Of a stretch of DNA of 64,000 nt, positions 33,322 through 43,779 are shown one piece after another. Numbering within the stretch: the stretch's first letter is position 1; every line of letters starts with the position of its first letter. Both the position numbers and the translations under genes were made by a program. The stretch comes from Variovorax paradoxus (GTDB taxonomy: Bacteria; Pseudomonadota; Gammaproteobacteria; Burkholderiales; Burkholderiaceae_C). The notes beneath the pieces are model-generated. The model did no database searches, had not been told where the DNA came from, and saw nothing but the letters and a program-made list of their open reading frames with translations. Location of the stretch: positions 434,001 through 498,000 of the forward strand of contig NZ_CP123990.1 of assembly GCF_029919115.1 (NCBI RefSeq), given 5' to 3'.

Positions 33322-34917
33322 ATGAGCGCCGCGCCCCACGCAATCGGCGCCCTGCCGGGCGGCAGCGGCGCACTCGCGCTCGACACCTACGAGCTGACCA
33401 AGCGCTTCGGCACCTTCACCGCGATGGACCGCGTGACGATGCGCGTGGAGCCCGGCACGGTGCATGCGCTGCTTGGCGAGAACGGCGCCGGCAAGAGCAC
33501 GCTGGTGAAGTGCGTGGCCGGCTTCCAGCGGGCGGAGGAGGGCAGCATCCTCATCGACGGGCGCGAGCAGGACATTGCCAACCCCATCGTGGCGCGCGCG
33601 CTGGGCATCGGCATGGTCTACCAGCACTTCACGCTGGCGCCGGGCATGACGGTGGCGGAGAACCTGCTGCTCGCGGGCGGCAAGACGCCGGCACTGATCG
33701 ACTGGAAAACCAAGCGTGCGGAGCTGAAGGAATTTCTCGCGACCACGCCCTTCAGCCTCGACCTCGATGTGCGGCCATCGGAGCTCGCGGCGGGCGAAAA
33801 GCAGAAGCTCGAACTGCTGAAGCAGCTCTACCTGAAGCCGCGCCTGCTGATCCTCGACGAACCGACCTCGGTGCTCACGCCACAGGAGGCCGACGAGGTG
33901 CTCGGCCACGTGCGCGAATTCGCGCGAAGCGGTTTGTGCACCGTGCTCATCATCACGCACAAGTTCCGCGAAGTGATGGCCTATGCCGACAGTGTGACGG
34001 TGCTGCGCCGCGGCAAGGCGGTGCACCACTGCCGCGTGGCGGACACGAGCCCTGCGCAATTGGCACAGGCCATGATGGGCGGCCAGGCTGCGATGTCGTC
34101 TGCGCCGGCGGCATCGCCTGCTGCCAGAAAGACCGTGCCCGAGGCTGCGCCCGTCGCATTGAGGGTCGAAGGCCTCAAGGCGCAGGGTGACCGCGGGACG
34201 CTGGCGCTGCACGATCTGAGCCTTTCCGTGCGCGCGGGGGAAATCCTCGGCGTGGCGGGCGTCTCGGGCAACGGGCAGCGCGAGCTGGTCGAGGCCCTGG
34301 TCGGGCAGCGCCCGCGGCTGGCCGGCCGCGTGACGGTCATGGGCCAGCCCTACAGCGCACGCCGGGGCGAGAACCGCAGCCTCAAGGTGCGCAGCCTGCC
34401 CGAGGAGCCGCTGCGCAACGCCTGCGTGGGCGACCTCAGCGTGGCGGAGAACATGGCACTGCGCGATTTCGACCGGCCGCCTTTGTCGCGCGGCGGCGTG
34501 TTGAACTTTCCCTTCTGGCGCAATCGGGCGCGCGATTGGATTGCCGAATACGGCGTCAAAACGCAAGGCGAGGGTGCGCCGATTCGCAGCCTCTCCGGGG
34601 GCAACGTGCAGCGCGCGGTGCTGGCGCGCGAACTCGCGGGCGACATCAATGTGCTGATCGCGGCCAATCCCGTGTTCGGCCTCGACTTCGCTGCGGTTGC
34701 CGAGATCCACGAACGCATCGTGCAGGTGCGCGAGAAGGGCGGGGCGGTGCTGCTCATCAGCGAAGACCTCGACGAACTGCTGGAGCTGGCCGACCGCATC
34801 GTCGTGATGAGCGAGGGTCAGATCGTGTTCGAGACTTCAGCGGCGGGCGCCGAACGGCATGTGATCGGGGCACACATGGGTGGCGGGCACCATGAACCTT
34901 TGAAGGCTGTGGCATGA
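33322..34917 (+). CDS. ABC transporter ATPase with two nucleotide-binding domains (nucleoside/BMP type)
   Basis: The 531-residue protein is the ATPase for the BMP-type importer. The first domain is complete: Walker A GENGAGKST, Walker B LLILDEPTS, His ITHKFREV. Its signature is the weak LAAGEKQKLE. The second domain is degenerate in Walker A (GVSGNGQRE) but has LSGGNVQRAVLAREL; such asymmetry is normal in RbsA/NupO proteins. It starts 7 nt after biuH. A 530-nt stretch rich in repeats follows it. Confidence 0.9.
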   Translation: MSAAPHAIGALPGGSGALALDTYELTKRFGTFTAMDRVTMRVEPGTVHALLGENGAGKSTLVKCVAGFQRAEEGSILIDGREQDIANPIVARALGIGMVYQHFTLAPGMTVAENLLLAGGKTPALIDWKTKRAELKEFLATTPFSLDLDVRPSELAAGEKQKLELLKQLYLKPRLLILDEPTSVLTPQEADEVLGHVREFARSGLCTVLIITHKFREVMAYADSVTVLRRGKAVHHCRVADTSPAQLAQAMMGGQAAMSSAPAASPAARKTVPEAAPVALRVEGLKAQGDRGTLALHDLSLSVRAGEILGVAGVSGNGQRELVEALVGQRPRLAGRVTVMGQPYSARRGENRSLKVRSLPEEPLRNACVGDLSVAENMALRDFDRPPLSRGGVLNFPFWRNRARDWIAEYGVKTQGEGAPIRSLSGGNVQRAVLARELAGDINVLIAANPVFGLDFAAVAEIHERIVQVREKGGAVLLISEDLDELLELADRIVVMSEGQIVFETSAAGAERHVIGAHMGGGHHEPLKAVA

Positions 34918-35019
34918 GTGCCCTGCTTTCCGTGGGGAGGCCGCCCGGTGTGCGGTGCGGCACGGTCGACCCCACTATGCCGGCCGCTTCGCGGCTTCCC
35001 TGCGGTGCTCGCGTTTCGC

Positions 35020-35273
35020 GGGGTCTCGCAGAACTCGCTTCGCTCAAACAGCTGCGAGCCCTGATCCGCGAAACGCTGCGCTCCTCGGCGGCACAGAGGG
35101 GCCGCCCGCCCCGCACCACACACCGGGCTTCGAGGTGGAGTGTTTGCCCCCGGTGCGTCCGAGGCGATGGGCGGTGTGTCCCTGGTCGGCCGTTGAGGCG
35201 CCGCCGAGCAGCGCAGCGACAGGCGGATCAGGGCTCGCCCTTGTTTGAGCGAAGCGAGTTTGGGCGAGACCCC
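35020..35273. repeat. Long inverted repeat in the 34,918-35,447 intergenic region
   Basis: Arms of about 73-75 nt (35020-35092 and 35199-35273) are imperfect reverse complements, sharing for example ACTCGCTTCGCTCAAACA and its complement. They are separated by 106 nt. A second interleaved pair, 34943-34960 and 35111-35128, is complementary with one mismatch. No open frame here looks like a real protein. It may be a non-autonomous mobile element remnant or a large RNA hairpin between the ATPase gene and the hydrolase gene. Confidence 0.75.
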
Positions 35274-35335
35274 GCCTGTCGTGAGCAGCGCAGGGCAGCC
35301 CGAAGGGCCGGTGACGTCGGCCGGCCAGGGGCATG

Positions 35336-35469
35336 CCGCCCATCGCCGCACCCCATGCATCAAGACACCCGAGACACAACATGCGCATAGAAGAAGCAGC
35401 TCCCGCCCATCGCCGCACCCCATGCATCAAGACACCCGAGACACAACATGCGCATAGAAGAAGCAGCTC
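35336..35469 (+). repeat. 67-bp tandem duplication covering a translation start
   Basis: Two adjacent copies (35336-35402 and 35403-35469) appear identical base for base. Each contains the leader CATCAAGACACCCGAGACAC, an ATG (35381 and 35448) and the first codons MRIEEAAP of the isochorismatase-like gene. Since 67 is not a multiple of three, the first ATG reads out of frame with the real gene. Confidence 0.95.
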
Positions 35470-36119
35470 CTTTCCCCTACGAGTTCGGGATCGAGAAGAC
35501 CGCGCTGGTCCTCATCGACATGCAGCGCGACTTCATCGAACCCGGCGGCTTCGGCGAAACGCTGGGCAACGATGTGACCCTGCTCGAAGCCATCGTTCCT
35601 GCAACAAGAACAGCCTTGCTGGCTTGGCGAGAAGCCGGGGGCCTCGTGGTGCACACGCGGGAGGCGCACAAGCCCGACCTCTCCGATTGCCCGCCCGCCA
35701 AACGCGACCGCGGCAACCCGGCATTGCGCATCGGCGACGAAGGTCCGATGGGGCGCATCCTTGTGGCGGGCGAACCGGGCAACCAGATCATCGATGCGCT
35801 GGCTCCGATCGAAGGCGAAATCGTCATCGACAAGCCCGGCAAGGGCGCGTTCTACGCTACCGGCCTGCATGAACTGCTGCAAGCGCGCGGCATTACGTAC
35901 CTGCTGTTCGGCGGTGTGACCACCGAAGTGTGCGTGCAGACCAGCATGCGCGAAGCCAACGACCGCGGCTACGACTGCCTTCTGCTCGAAGATTGCACCG
36001 AGAGCTACTTTCCGGCTTTCAAGGCGGCCACACTCGACATGGTCCGCGCCCAGGGCGGCATCGTCGGCTGGACCGCGCCGAGCACGGCGCTGCTGGCTGC
36101 GCTTCGCGGTGGGCAATGA
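35448..36119 (+). CDS. Isochorismatase-like cysteine hydrolase, candidate triuret hydrolase
   Basis: The 223-residue cysteine hydrolase has a complete triad: D24 in LIDMQRDF, K129 in [10 protein letters not shown] and C162 in TTEVCVQTS. It is a paralogue of the biuret hydrolase encoded 2.8 kb upstream (shared [37 protein letters not shown]) but lacks its long N-terminal region. Known relatives include RutB, BiuH and the triuret hydrolase TrtA, which occurs near biuH and atzF. Triuret to biuret is thus the best guess; other ureido substrates are possible. Its initiation region is duplicated upstream. Confidence 0.75.
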   Translation: MRIEEAAPFPYEFGIEKTALVLIDMQRDFIEPGGFGETLGNDVTLLEAIVPATRTALLAWREAGGLVVHTREAHKPDLSDCPPAKRDRGNPALRIGDEGPMGRILVAGEPGNQIIDALAPIEGEIVIDKPGKGAFYATGLHELLQARGITYLLFGGVTTEVCVQTSMREANDRGYDCLLLEDCTESYFPAFKAATLDMVRAQGGIVGWTAPSTALLAALRGGQ

Positions 36120-36889
36120 CAGCGACTAATATTCCCCACGTGTCTACTGTTCGTTCCCGCCCCGCCTCGCCCGTATCAGCCGCTCCCGCCGCCGGCGAAA
36201 CCGTTTTTCGCACGCGCGCCGACGAGGTGTACGCGCAGCTCAAGCGCGACGTGGCCGATTTCATCCTCGTGCCGGGTGACCGCTTTACCGAGAACGAGAT
36301 CAGTGAACGGCTCGGTGTCTCGCGCACGCCCGTGCGGCAGGCGCTTTTTCGCCTTCAGCAAGAGGGCTTTGTCGAGGTGCTGTTCCGCAGCGGCTGGCGC
36401 GTGCTGCCTTTCGACTTCGACCAGTTCGAGCAGCTCTACGATCTGCGCATGGTGCTCGAGACCACGGCCGTGCATCGCCTTTGCGAAGCCGACCGCCGCG
36501 TGGACCGCAGCCTGCTCGATACGCTGGCCGACATCTGGCTCGTGCCCGCGGCCCAGCGCAGCAGCGACACCGCCCAGGTGGCGCAATGGGACGAAGCCTT
36601 TCATTGCTCGCTGGTGGCTGCCGCGGGCAACGCCGAGATGGCGCGTGTTCACGGCGACGTGACCGACCGCATCCGCATCATCCGCCGCCTCGACTTCACG
36701 CAGCAGCCGCGCATCGACGCCACGTATGACGAGCACGCCAAGATCCTAAAAGCCGTTCGCGCCAACCGCGGCGACCAGGCCGCAATGCTGCTGCGCGCGC
36801 ACATCGAGACCAGCCAGGCCGAGGTGCGCAAGATCACGCTGCACCAGGTGCACTTGGCGCGGCATGCGGGCAAGACAGCGCCGCGCTGA
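36116..36889 (+). CDS. GntR-family (FCD domain) transcription regulator
   Basis: The 257-residue regulator has a winged-helix domain at about residues 32-95 ([43 protein letters not shown]). An all-helical FCD ligand domain follows ([19 protein letters not shown] ... [15 protein letters not shown] ... [28 protein letters not shown]) with its conserved Asp/His metal-site residues. It overlaps the hydrolase gene by 4 nt and should control the ureide island, probably through the two CTTGTnnnCAAG-type boxes. Confidence 0.9.
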   Translation: MTATNIPHVSTVRSRPASPVSAAPAAGETVFRTRADEVYAQLKRDVADFILVPGDRFTENEISERLGVSRTPVRQALFRLQQEGFVEVLFRSGWRVLPFDFDQFEQLYDLRMVLETTAVHRLCEADRRVDRSLLDTLADIWLVPAAQRSSDTAQVAQWDEAFHCSLVAAAGNAEMARVHGDVTDRIRIIRRLDFTQQPRIDATYDEHAKILKAVRANRGDQAAMLLRAHIETSQAEVRKITLHQVHLARHAGKTAPR

Positions 36890-36903
36890 AGGGGGCAGGC
36901 GGG

Positions 36904-37707
36904 CTACAGCGTGAAGTCGTAGTCCACCGTGATCGGCGCGTGGTCGCTGAACTTGATGGTCTTGTAGATCTGCTCGTTGCGCGCCAATGCGCCGAGCGCT
37001 GGCGTCGCCAGGTGGTAGTCGAGCCGCCAACCCACGTTGTTGGCGTAGGCCTGGCCGCGGTTGCTCCACCAGGTGTAGGCCTCGGCGGTGGTGTCGGGCT
37101 TGAGCATGCGGTACACGTCCACCAGGCCCGCGCCGTCGGTGCCGGCGTCGAGCAGGCGGGTCATCCAGGCGCGTTCTTCGGGCAGGAAGCCGCTGTTCTT
37201 CTGGTTGCCGCGCCAATTCTTGAGGTCGATCTCCTTGTGGGCGATGTTGATGTCGCCGCAGAGGATGAACTCGCGCTCTTTCTTGAGCGCAACCAGGTGC
37301 GGGAAGAAGCCCTTCAGGAAGCGGAACTTGGCCTCCTGCCGTTCCTCGCCCGAGCTGCCGCTCGGAAAGTAGCAGCTGATGATCGAGAGCTTGCGCTTGG
37401 GAGTGTCGAAGCGCAGTTCGAGATACCGGCCTTCGGCGTCGAATTCGGTGTCGCCCCAGCCTACGACCACGGCGCTTGGCGCATGCTTCGTGTAGATGGC
37501 GGTGCCGGCGTAGCCTTTTTTCTCGGCAAAGTGGAAATGGCCCTTCAGGCCGGCCATTTCTTCGAACCGGCCTTCGATGTCGCTGGCCTGCACCCGGATC
37601 TCCTGCATGCAAATACAATCCGGCGCAAGTTCGGCCACCCAGTCCGCCACCCCTTTCGTGGCGGCCGAACGCAGGCCATTGAGATTGAGGCTGGTCAGTT
37701 TGAACAC
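36904..37707 (-). CDS. xth: Exodeoxyribonuclease III / AP endonuclease
   Basis: This is a base-excision repair enzyme that cuts abasic sites and degrades 3' ends. From GTG at 37707 it has 267 residues, starting FKLTSLNLNGLRSA. Catalytic residues are visible in CMQEIRVQ (Glu), GDINIAH (Asp/Asn) and the final SDHAPITVDYDF (Asp-His). No ATG gives the family start, so GTG is chosen. It is divergent from pyrE, with only 12 nt between start codons. Confidence 0.93.
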   Translation of the reverse strand: MFKLTSLNLNGLRSAATKGVADWVAELAPDCICMQEIRVQASDIEGRFEEMAGLKGHFHFAEKKGYAGTAIYTKHAPSAVVVGWGDTEFDAEGRYLELRFDTPKRKLSIISCYFPSGSSGEERQEAKFRFLKGFFPHLVALKKEREFILCGDINIAHKEIDLKNWRGNQKNSGFLPEERAWMTRLLDAGTDGAGLVDVYRMLKPDTTAEAYTWWSNRGQAYANNVGWRLDYHLATPALGALARNEQIYKTIKFSDHAPITVDYDFTL

Positions 37708-37719
37708 AAGGAAATTCCG

Positions 37720-38403
37720 ATGGCTGTAGATGGTGTGGAAAGCAGTGCGGTGGCGCAGGATTTCGTCAAGTTCGCGCTCGACTCCGGCGTACTGCGCTTC
37801 GGCGAGTTCAAGACCAAGGCCGGCCGCCTGAGCCCCTACTTCTTCAATTCGGGCCTTTTCGACGACGGCGCCAAGATCGCGCGTCTCGCCGGATTCTATG
37901 CAGACCGGCTGATCGAGAGCGGCGTCGAGTTCGACATGATCTTCGGCCCCGCCTACAAGGGCATTCCGCTGGGCGCCACGGTGGCGGCCGAACTGGCCCG
38001 CCGCGGTCGCAACTACCCCTTTGCCTACAACCGCAAGGAAGCCAAGGCCCACGGCGAGGGCGGCAACCTGGTGGGGGCGCCGCTCAAGGGGCGCGTGCTC
38101 ATCGTCGACGACGTGATGTCGGCCGGCACCGCAGTGCGCGAATCGATTGCGGCCATCGAAGCCGCCGGCGCCACGCCGCACGCGGTGTCGATTGCGCTCG
38201 ACCGGCAGGAGAAAGCCACCGAAAACGGCGTGGACGTGGACCACAGCGCCGTGCAGTACGTGCGCAACCAGCTGGGCCTCCAGGTGGTGGCCATCGCCAC
38301 GCTGGACGACCTGCTCAATTACCTGTCCGGCAACGCCGCCGCCGACCTGGGCGCGCATCGCGACCGCGTTCTCGCCTACCGCGCCCGCTACGGCGCTCTT
38401 TGA
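37720..38403 (+). CDS. pyrE: Orotate phosphoribosyltransferase
   Basis: PyrE joins orotate to PRPP in pyrimidine synthesis. The 227-residue protein has FGEFKTKAGRLSPYFFNSG, the FGPAYKGIPLG and FAYNRKEAKAHGEGG loops (catalytic Lys) and the PRPP-binding motif VLIVDDVMSAGTA. The start at 37720 gives MAVDGVESSAVAQDFVKFAL, the usual family beginning. It is followed after 10 nt by the coiled-coil protein gene. Confidence 0.96.
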   Translation: MAVDGVESSAVAQDFVKFALDSGVLRFGEFKTKAGRLSPYFFNSGLFDDGAKIARLAGFYADRLIESGVEFDMIFGPAYKGIPLGATVAAELARRGRNYPFAYNRKEAKAHGEGGNLVGAPLKGRVLIVDDVMSAGTAVRESIAAIEAAGATPHAVSIALDRQEKATENGVDVDHSAVQYVRNQLGLQVVAIATLDDLLNYLSGNAAADLGAHRDRVLAYRARYGAL

Positions 38404-38413
38404 GGCCATTCCC

Positions 38414-39103
38414 ATGCCCGTGCGCAAGCTCGACCAATCGGCCCGCCCTCTCGCCACACCGGTGCTGCCGCTGCTGCTGCCACTGATGGCGGCGCTGTTG
38501 CCCATGGCGGCGCCCGCGCAGCCCGCGCCGGCACCGGCCGCCATCTATTCGTGCACCGACGCCCGTGGCCGCACGCTCACGGCCGACCGGCCGATTGCCG
38601 AATGCAGCGATCGCGAGCAGCGCGAGCTGAGCCCGAGCGGCACCACGCGCCGCAAGATCGAGCCGACGTACACCGCGCGCGAACTGGCCGAGCGTGAAGA
38701 CCGTGCCCGCGAGGCGGCATTGCAGGCCGCGCGCCTGATCGATGAACGCCGGCGCGAGCGCGCGTTGCTGGTGCGCTACCCGAACGTGACCGTGCACGAG
38801 CGCGAGCGCAAGGAGGCGCTGGTGCAGATCGACGCGGTGATCCAGGCCGCGCAGAAGCGCCTGGCCGAACTCGCCGAAGACCGCAAGAAGATCGACGAGG
38901 AGCTTGAGTTCTACAAGCACGACATCAGCAAGGCGCCGGGCGCGGTGCGCCGCAAGCTCGAAGACAACGCGCAGAGCGTGGCGGTGCAGAACCGCTTCAT
39001 CGGCGAGCAGGAAGACGAGAAGAAGCGCGTGAACGCGCGCTTCGACGAAGAGCGCGCGCGGCTCAAGCAGATCTGGTCCCCCCAGAACGGCGGCGGCAAG
39101 TAG
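38414..39103 (+). CDS. Secreted DUF4124-type protein with coiled coil
   Basis: The 229-residue protein has a signal peptide (about residues 1-36, ending MAAPAQPAPA). A short DUF4124-like segment follows (IYSCTDARGRTLTADRPIAEC) with paired Cys, then a long charged helix rich in Glu/Arg/Lys from about residue 75 to the end, probably coiled coil. It would act in the periplasm. It may share a transcript with pyrE; the function is unknown. Confidence 0.8.
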   Translation: MPVRKLDQSARPLATPVLPLLLPLMAALLPMAAPAQPAPAPAAIYSCTDARGRTLTADRPIAECSDREQRELSPSGTTRRKIEPTYTARELAEREDRAREAALQAARLIDERRRERALLVRYPNVTVHERERKEALVQIDAVIQAAQKRLAELAEDRKKIDEELEFYKHDISKAPGAVRRKLEDNAQSVAVQNRFIGEQEDEKKRVNARFDEERARLKQIWSPQNGGGK

Positions 39104-39124
39104 CTCGCCGCCGGCAGGCGGCGG

Positions 39125-40615
39125 TCAGGCCAGCTTGGCCTTGAGCAGTTCGGTGACCTGGGCGGGGTTCGCCTTGCCGCCGCTCGCCTTCATTACCTGG
39201 CCCACGAGGCCGTTCAGGGCCTTTTCCTTGCCGGCGCGGTACTCGTCGACGTTCTTCTGGTTCTTGGCAATGACCTCGTCCAGGATCTTGTCGAGCGCGC
39301 CGGTGTCGTTCATCGGCTTCAGGTCCTTGGCTTCGATGATGGCGTCGACATCGCTGCCGTCGCCAGTCCAGAGCGCATCGAACACCTGGCGCGCCGCGTT
39401 GTTGGGCAGCGTGCCGTCGGCAATGCGCTGCACCAGCTGGGCGAGCTGCTGCGCCGAAACCGGTGCGGCTTCGATGCCGATTTCCTGCGCGTTCAGGCGG
39501 CGTGCCATCTCGCCGGTGATCCAGTTGCTTGCGAGCTTGGGGGTTGCGCCCGCCTTCACTGCGTCGTCGAAGTAGCGTGCGAGCGCCGGGCTCTGCGTGA
39601 GCTGCGCCGCGTCGTATTCGGACATGCCGTGGTCGCGCACGTAGCGCTCGGCCATGGCGCGCGGCAGCTCGGGCATGGTGGCGCGCACCCGCTCGATCCA
39701 GTCGCCCGCAATGACCAGCGGCGGCAGGTCCGGATCGGGAAAGTAGCGGTAGTCGGCCGAGTCTTCCTTGGCGCGCATCGCACGCGTCTCGCCCGTGTCG
39801 GGGTTGAACAGCACGGTCGCCTGTTCGATCTTGCGGCCGTCCTCGATCTCCTCGATCTGCCAGCGGATCTCGTAGTCGATGGCCTGCTGCATGAACTTGA
39901 AGCTGTTCAGGTTCTTGATCTCGCGCCGCGTGCCGAGCTTTTCGCCGGGCCTGCGCACCGACACGTTGGCGTCGCAGCGGAAGCTGCCTTCCTGCATGTT
40001 GCCGTCGCAGATGCCGATCCACGTGACGATCTTGTGCAGCTCGCGCGCATAGGCCACGGCCTCGGCGGTGGAGCGCATGTCGGGCTCGGTCACGATCTCG
40101 AGCAGCGGCGTGCCGGCGCGGTTCAGGTCGATGCCGCTCTGGCCGATGAAGTCTTCGTGCAGCGACTTGCCCGCGTCTTCCTCGAGGTGGGCGCGCACCA
40201 GGCGCACCGTCTTCTTTTCTTCGCCCAGGAAGAACGACACCGAACCGCCTTGCACCACCGGAATCTCGAACTGGCTGATCTGGTAGCCCTTGGGCAGGTC
40301 GGGGTAGAAGTAGTTCTTGCGCGCAAACACGCTGCGCGGCGCAATGTGCGAGCCGAGCGCCAGGCCCAGCTTGATGGCGCGTTCGACGGCGCCCTTGTTC
40401 ATCACGGGCAGCGTGCCGGGCAGCGCCAGGTCGACCGCGCAGGCCTGCGTGTTGGGCTCGGCGCCAAAGGCGGTGGAGGCGCGGCTGAAGATCTTGCTCG
40501 CGGTCGACAGCTGGGCATGCGTCTCGAAGCCGATGATGACTTCATAGCCGCGCACCAGCGGGCCGGTCGGGCGGCCTTGTTGTTGTGCTTCGAAGGTGTT
40601 CACGGTCTCGCTCAT
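39125..40615 (-). CDS. gatB: Asp-tRNA(Asn)/Glu-tRNA(Gln) amidotransferase subunit B
   Basis: GatB binds the mischarged tRNA and carries the kinase site of the transamidation complex. The 496-residue protein shows [68 protein letters not shown] and the C-terminal Yqey-like tail. It is the last gene of gatCAB, starting 1 nt after gatA. The convergent coiled-coil gene ends 21 nt away. Confidence 0.97.
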   Translation of the reverse strand: MSETVNTFEAQQQGRPTGPLVRGYEVIIGFETHAQLSTASKIFSRASTAFGAEPNTQACAVDLALPGTLPVMNKGAVERAIKLGLALGSHIAPRSVFARKNYFYPDLPKGYQISQFEIPVVQGGSVSFFLGEEKKTVRLVRAHLEEDAGKSLHEDFIGQSGIDLNRAGTPLLEIVTEPDMRSTAEAVAYARELHKIVTWIGICDGNMQEGSFRCDANVSVRRPGEKLGTRREIKNLNSFKFMQQAIDYEIRWQIEEIEDGRKIEQATVLFNPDTGETRAMRAKEDSADYRYFPDPDLPPLVIAGDWIERVRATMPELPRAMAERYVRDHGMSEYDAAQLTQSPALARYFDDAVKAGATPKLASNWITGEMARRLNAQEIGIEAAPVSAQQLAQLVQRIADGTLPNNAARQVFDALWTGDGSDVDAIIEAKDLKPMNDTGALDKILDEVIAKNQKNVDEYRAGKEKALNGLVGQVMKASGGKANPAQVTELLKAKLA

Positions 40616-40616
40616 T

Positions 40617-42136
40617 TCAGAAGCCCTCCGGCGTGCGCATGTGCCAGTCGGTGGCTTGTTGGAAACGATGGGCTGCGCCGAGCAGCTTCGCTTCGCCGAA
40701 GTAGTTGCCGATCAGTTGCAGGCCCACGGGCATCGGCTTGCCGATGCCCTGCTTCGAGCCTTGCATGCCGCTGTCATCGAAGCCTGCGGGCACGCTCATG
40801 CCGGGCAGGCCGGCCAGCGAGGCGGGCAGCGTGAAGATGTCGGCCAGGTAGTCGGCCACCGGGTCGTCGCCGTGTTCGCCAATTTTCCAGGCGGTGGTCG
40901 GCGCGGCGGGGCCGGCAATCACGTCGCACTGCTTGAAGGCCTGCTGGAAGTCGTCGGCGATCATGCGGCGCACCTTTTGCGCCTGCAGGTAGTAGGCGTC
41001 GTAGTAGCCGTGCGAGAGCACGTAGGTGCCGATCATGATGCGGCGCTTGACCTCGTCGCCGAAGCCTTCGGCGCGCGTGCGCTCGTACATGTCGCCCAGG
41101 TCCTTGTACTGCTTGGCGCGGTGGCCGAACTTCACGCCGTCGAAGCGGCTCAGATTGCTCGACGCCTCGGCCGCGGCCAGGATGTAGTACACGGGAATCG
41201 ACAGTTCGGTGCGCGGCAGGCTCACTTCGACGCGCTTGGCGCCGAGCTTTTCGTACTGCGCCAGCGCTGCATCGACGGCGGCGCGCACGCCCGGCGCCAC
41301 GCCTTCGCCGAAGAACTCCTTCGGTATGCCGATGCGCAGACCCTCGAGCGAGTCGTTCAGCGAGCGGCTGAAGTCTTCGGCGGGCTTGTCGAGCGAGGTC
41401 GAGTCGCGGTCCAGGTCGGGGCCGCAGAAGGCCGACAGCAGCAGCGCGCAGTCTTCGGCCGAGCGGGCCATGGGGCCGGCCTGGTCGAGGCTCGATGCGA
41501 ACGCCACCATGCCGTAGCGCGAGGCGCGGCCGTAGGTCGGCTTGATGCCGGTAATGCCGCAGAACGAGGCCGGCTGGCGGATCGAGCCGCCGGTGTCGGT
41601 GCCGGTGGCCGCGGGGGCCAGGCGGGCCGCCACGGCCGCCGCACTGGCGCCCGACGAGCCGCCCGGAATGCGCTCACGGTTCCAGGGGTTTTGCACCGGC
41701 ACGGCCTTGTCGTGGCCCACGGCGGGCACGGCCACGTTCTCGTTGGCCGATCCCATCGCAAATTCGTCGCAGCTCAGCTTGCCGAGCGTGACCGCGCCGG
41801 CTTCGGCCAGGCGGCGAACCACGGTGGCATCGAAGGGCGAGCGGTAGCCGGCGAGCATCTTCGAGCCCGCGGTGGTGGCGAAATCGGTGGTAACGAAGAT
41901 GTCCTTGTGCGCAATGGGCACGCCGGCCAGTGCCGGGGCATTGCCGGTGGCGAGCTGCGCGTCGGCCGCGCGGGCCTGGACCAGCGTGACCTCCTCGTTC
42001 ACGTCCACGAAGGTGCCGAGCGATTCGTGGGTCTTCATGCGGCCCAGGAAAACCTGGGAGGCCTCGACCGCCGAAACCTTGCGGTCGGCCAGGGCCTTGG
42101 CCAGCTCGACCACGCCCATTTGATGCAATTCGCCGC

Positions 42137-42140
<4 letters not shown>
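40617..42140 (-). CDS. gatA: Asp-tRNA(Asn)/Glu-tRNA(Gln) amidotransferase subunit A
   Basis: GatA is the amidase that releases ammonia from glutamine for the transamidation. The 507-residue protein has the amidase triad: K79 in IAHKDIF, the GGSSGAS serine loop (about 160-166) and nucleophile S186 in [10 protein letters not shown]. The start at 42140 overlaps the gatC stop by 4 nt. A glutamine/asparagine indirect charging route is therefore complete here with GatB and GatC. Confidence 0.97.
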
Positions 42141-43696
<1,556 letters not shown>

Positions 43697-43715
43697 ATGC
43701 ACCACTGCCATCATC

Positions 43716-43747
43716 GGCCGGCCCTGCTTGTGCAGGCCGGCCTTTTT
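43716..43747 (+). terminator. Terminator-like hairpin between mreB and mreC
   Basis: GGCCGGCCCTGC and GCAGGCCGGCC pair with one bulged base around a short TTGT loop, followed directly by TTTTT. It lies 19 nt after the mreB stop. This fits an intrinsic terminator or attenuator that lets mreB be made in excess over mreCD-mrdA. Confidence 0.8.
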
Positions 43748-43779
43748 GCCATCTGACGTTGCACAGCCAGGCCTGAACC

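Noticed and set aside
35333..35872. Open frame starting near the first ATG of the tandem duplication
   Set aside because: It is out of frame with the isochorismatase-like gene and has Arg/Pro-rich composition; it is created by the 67-bp duplication.
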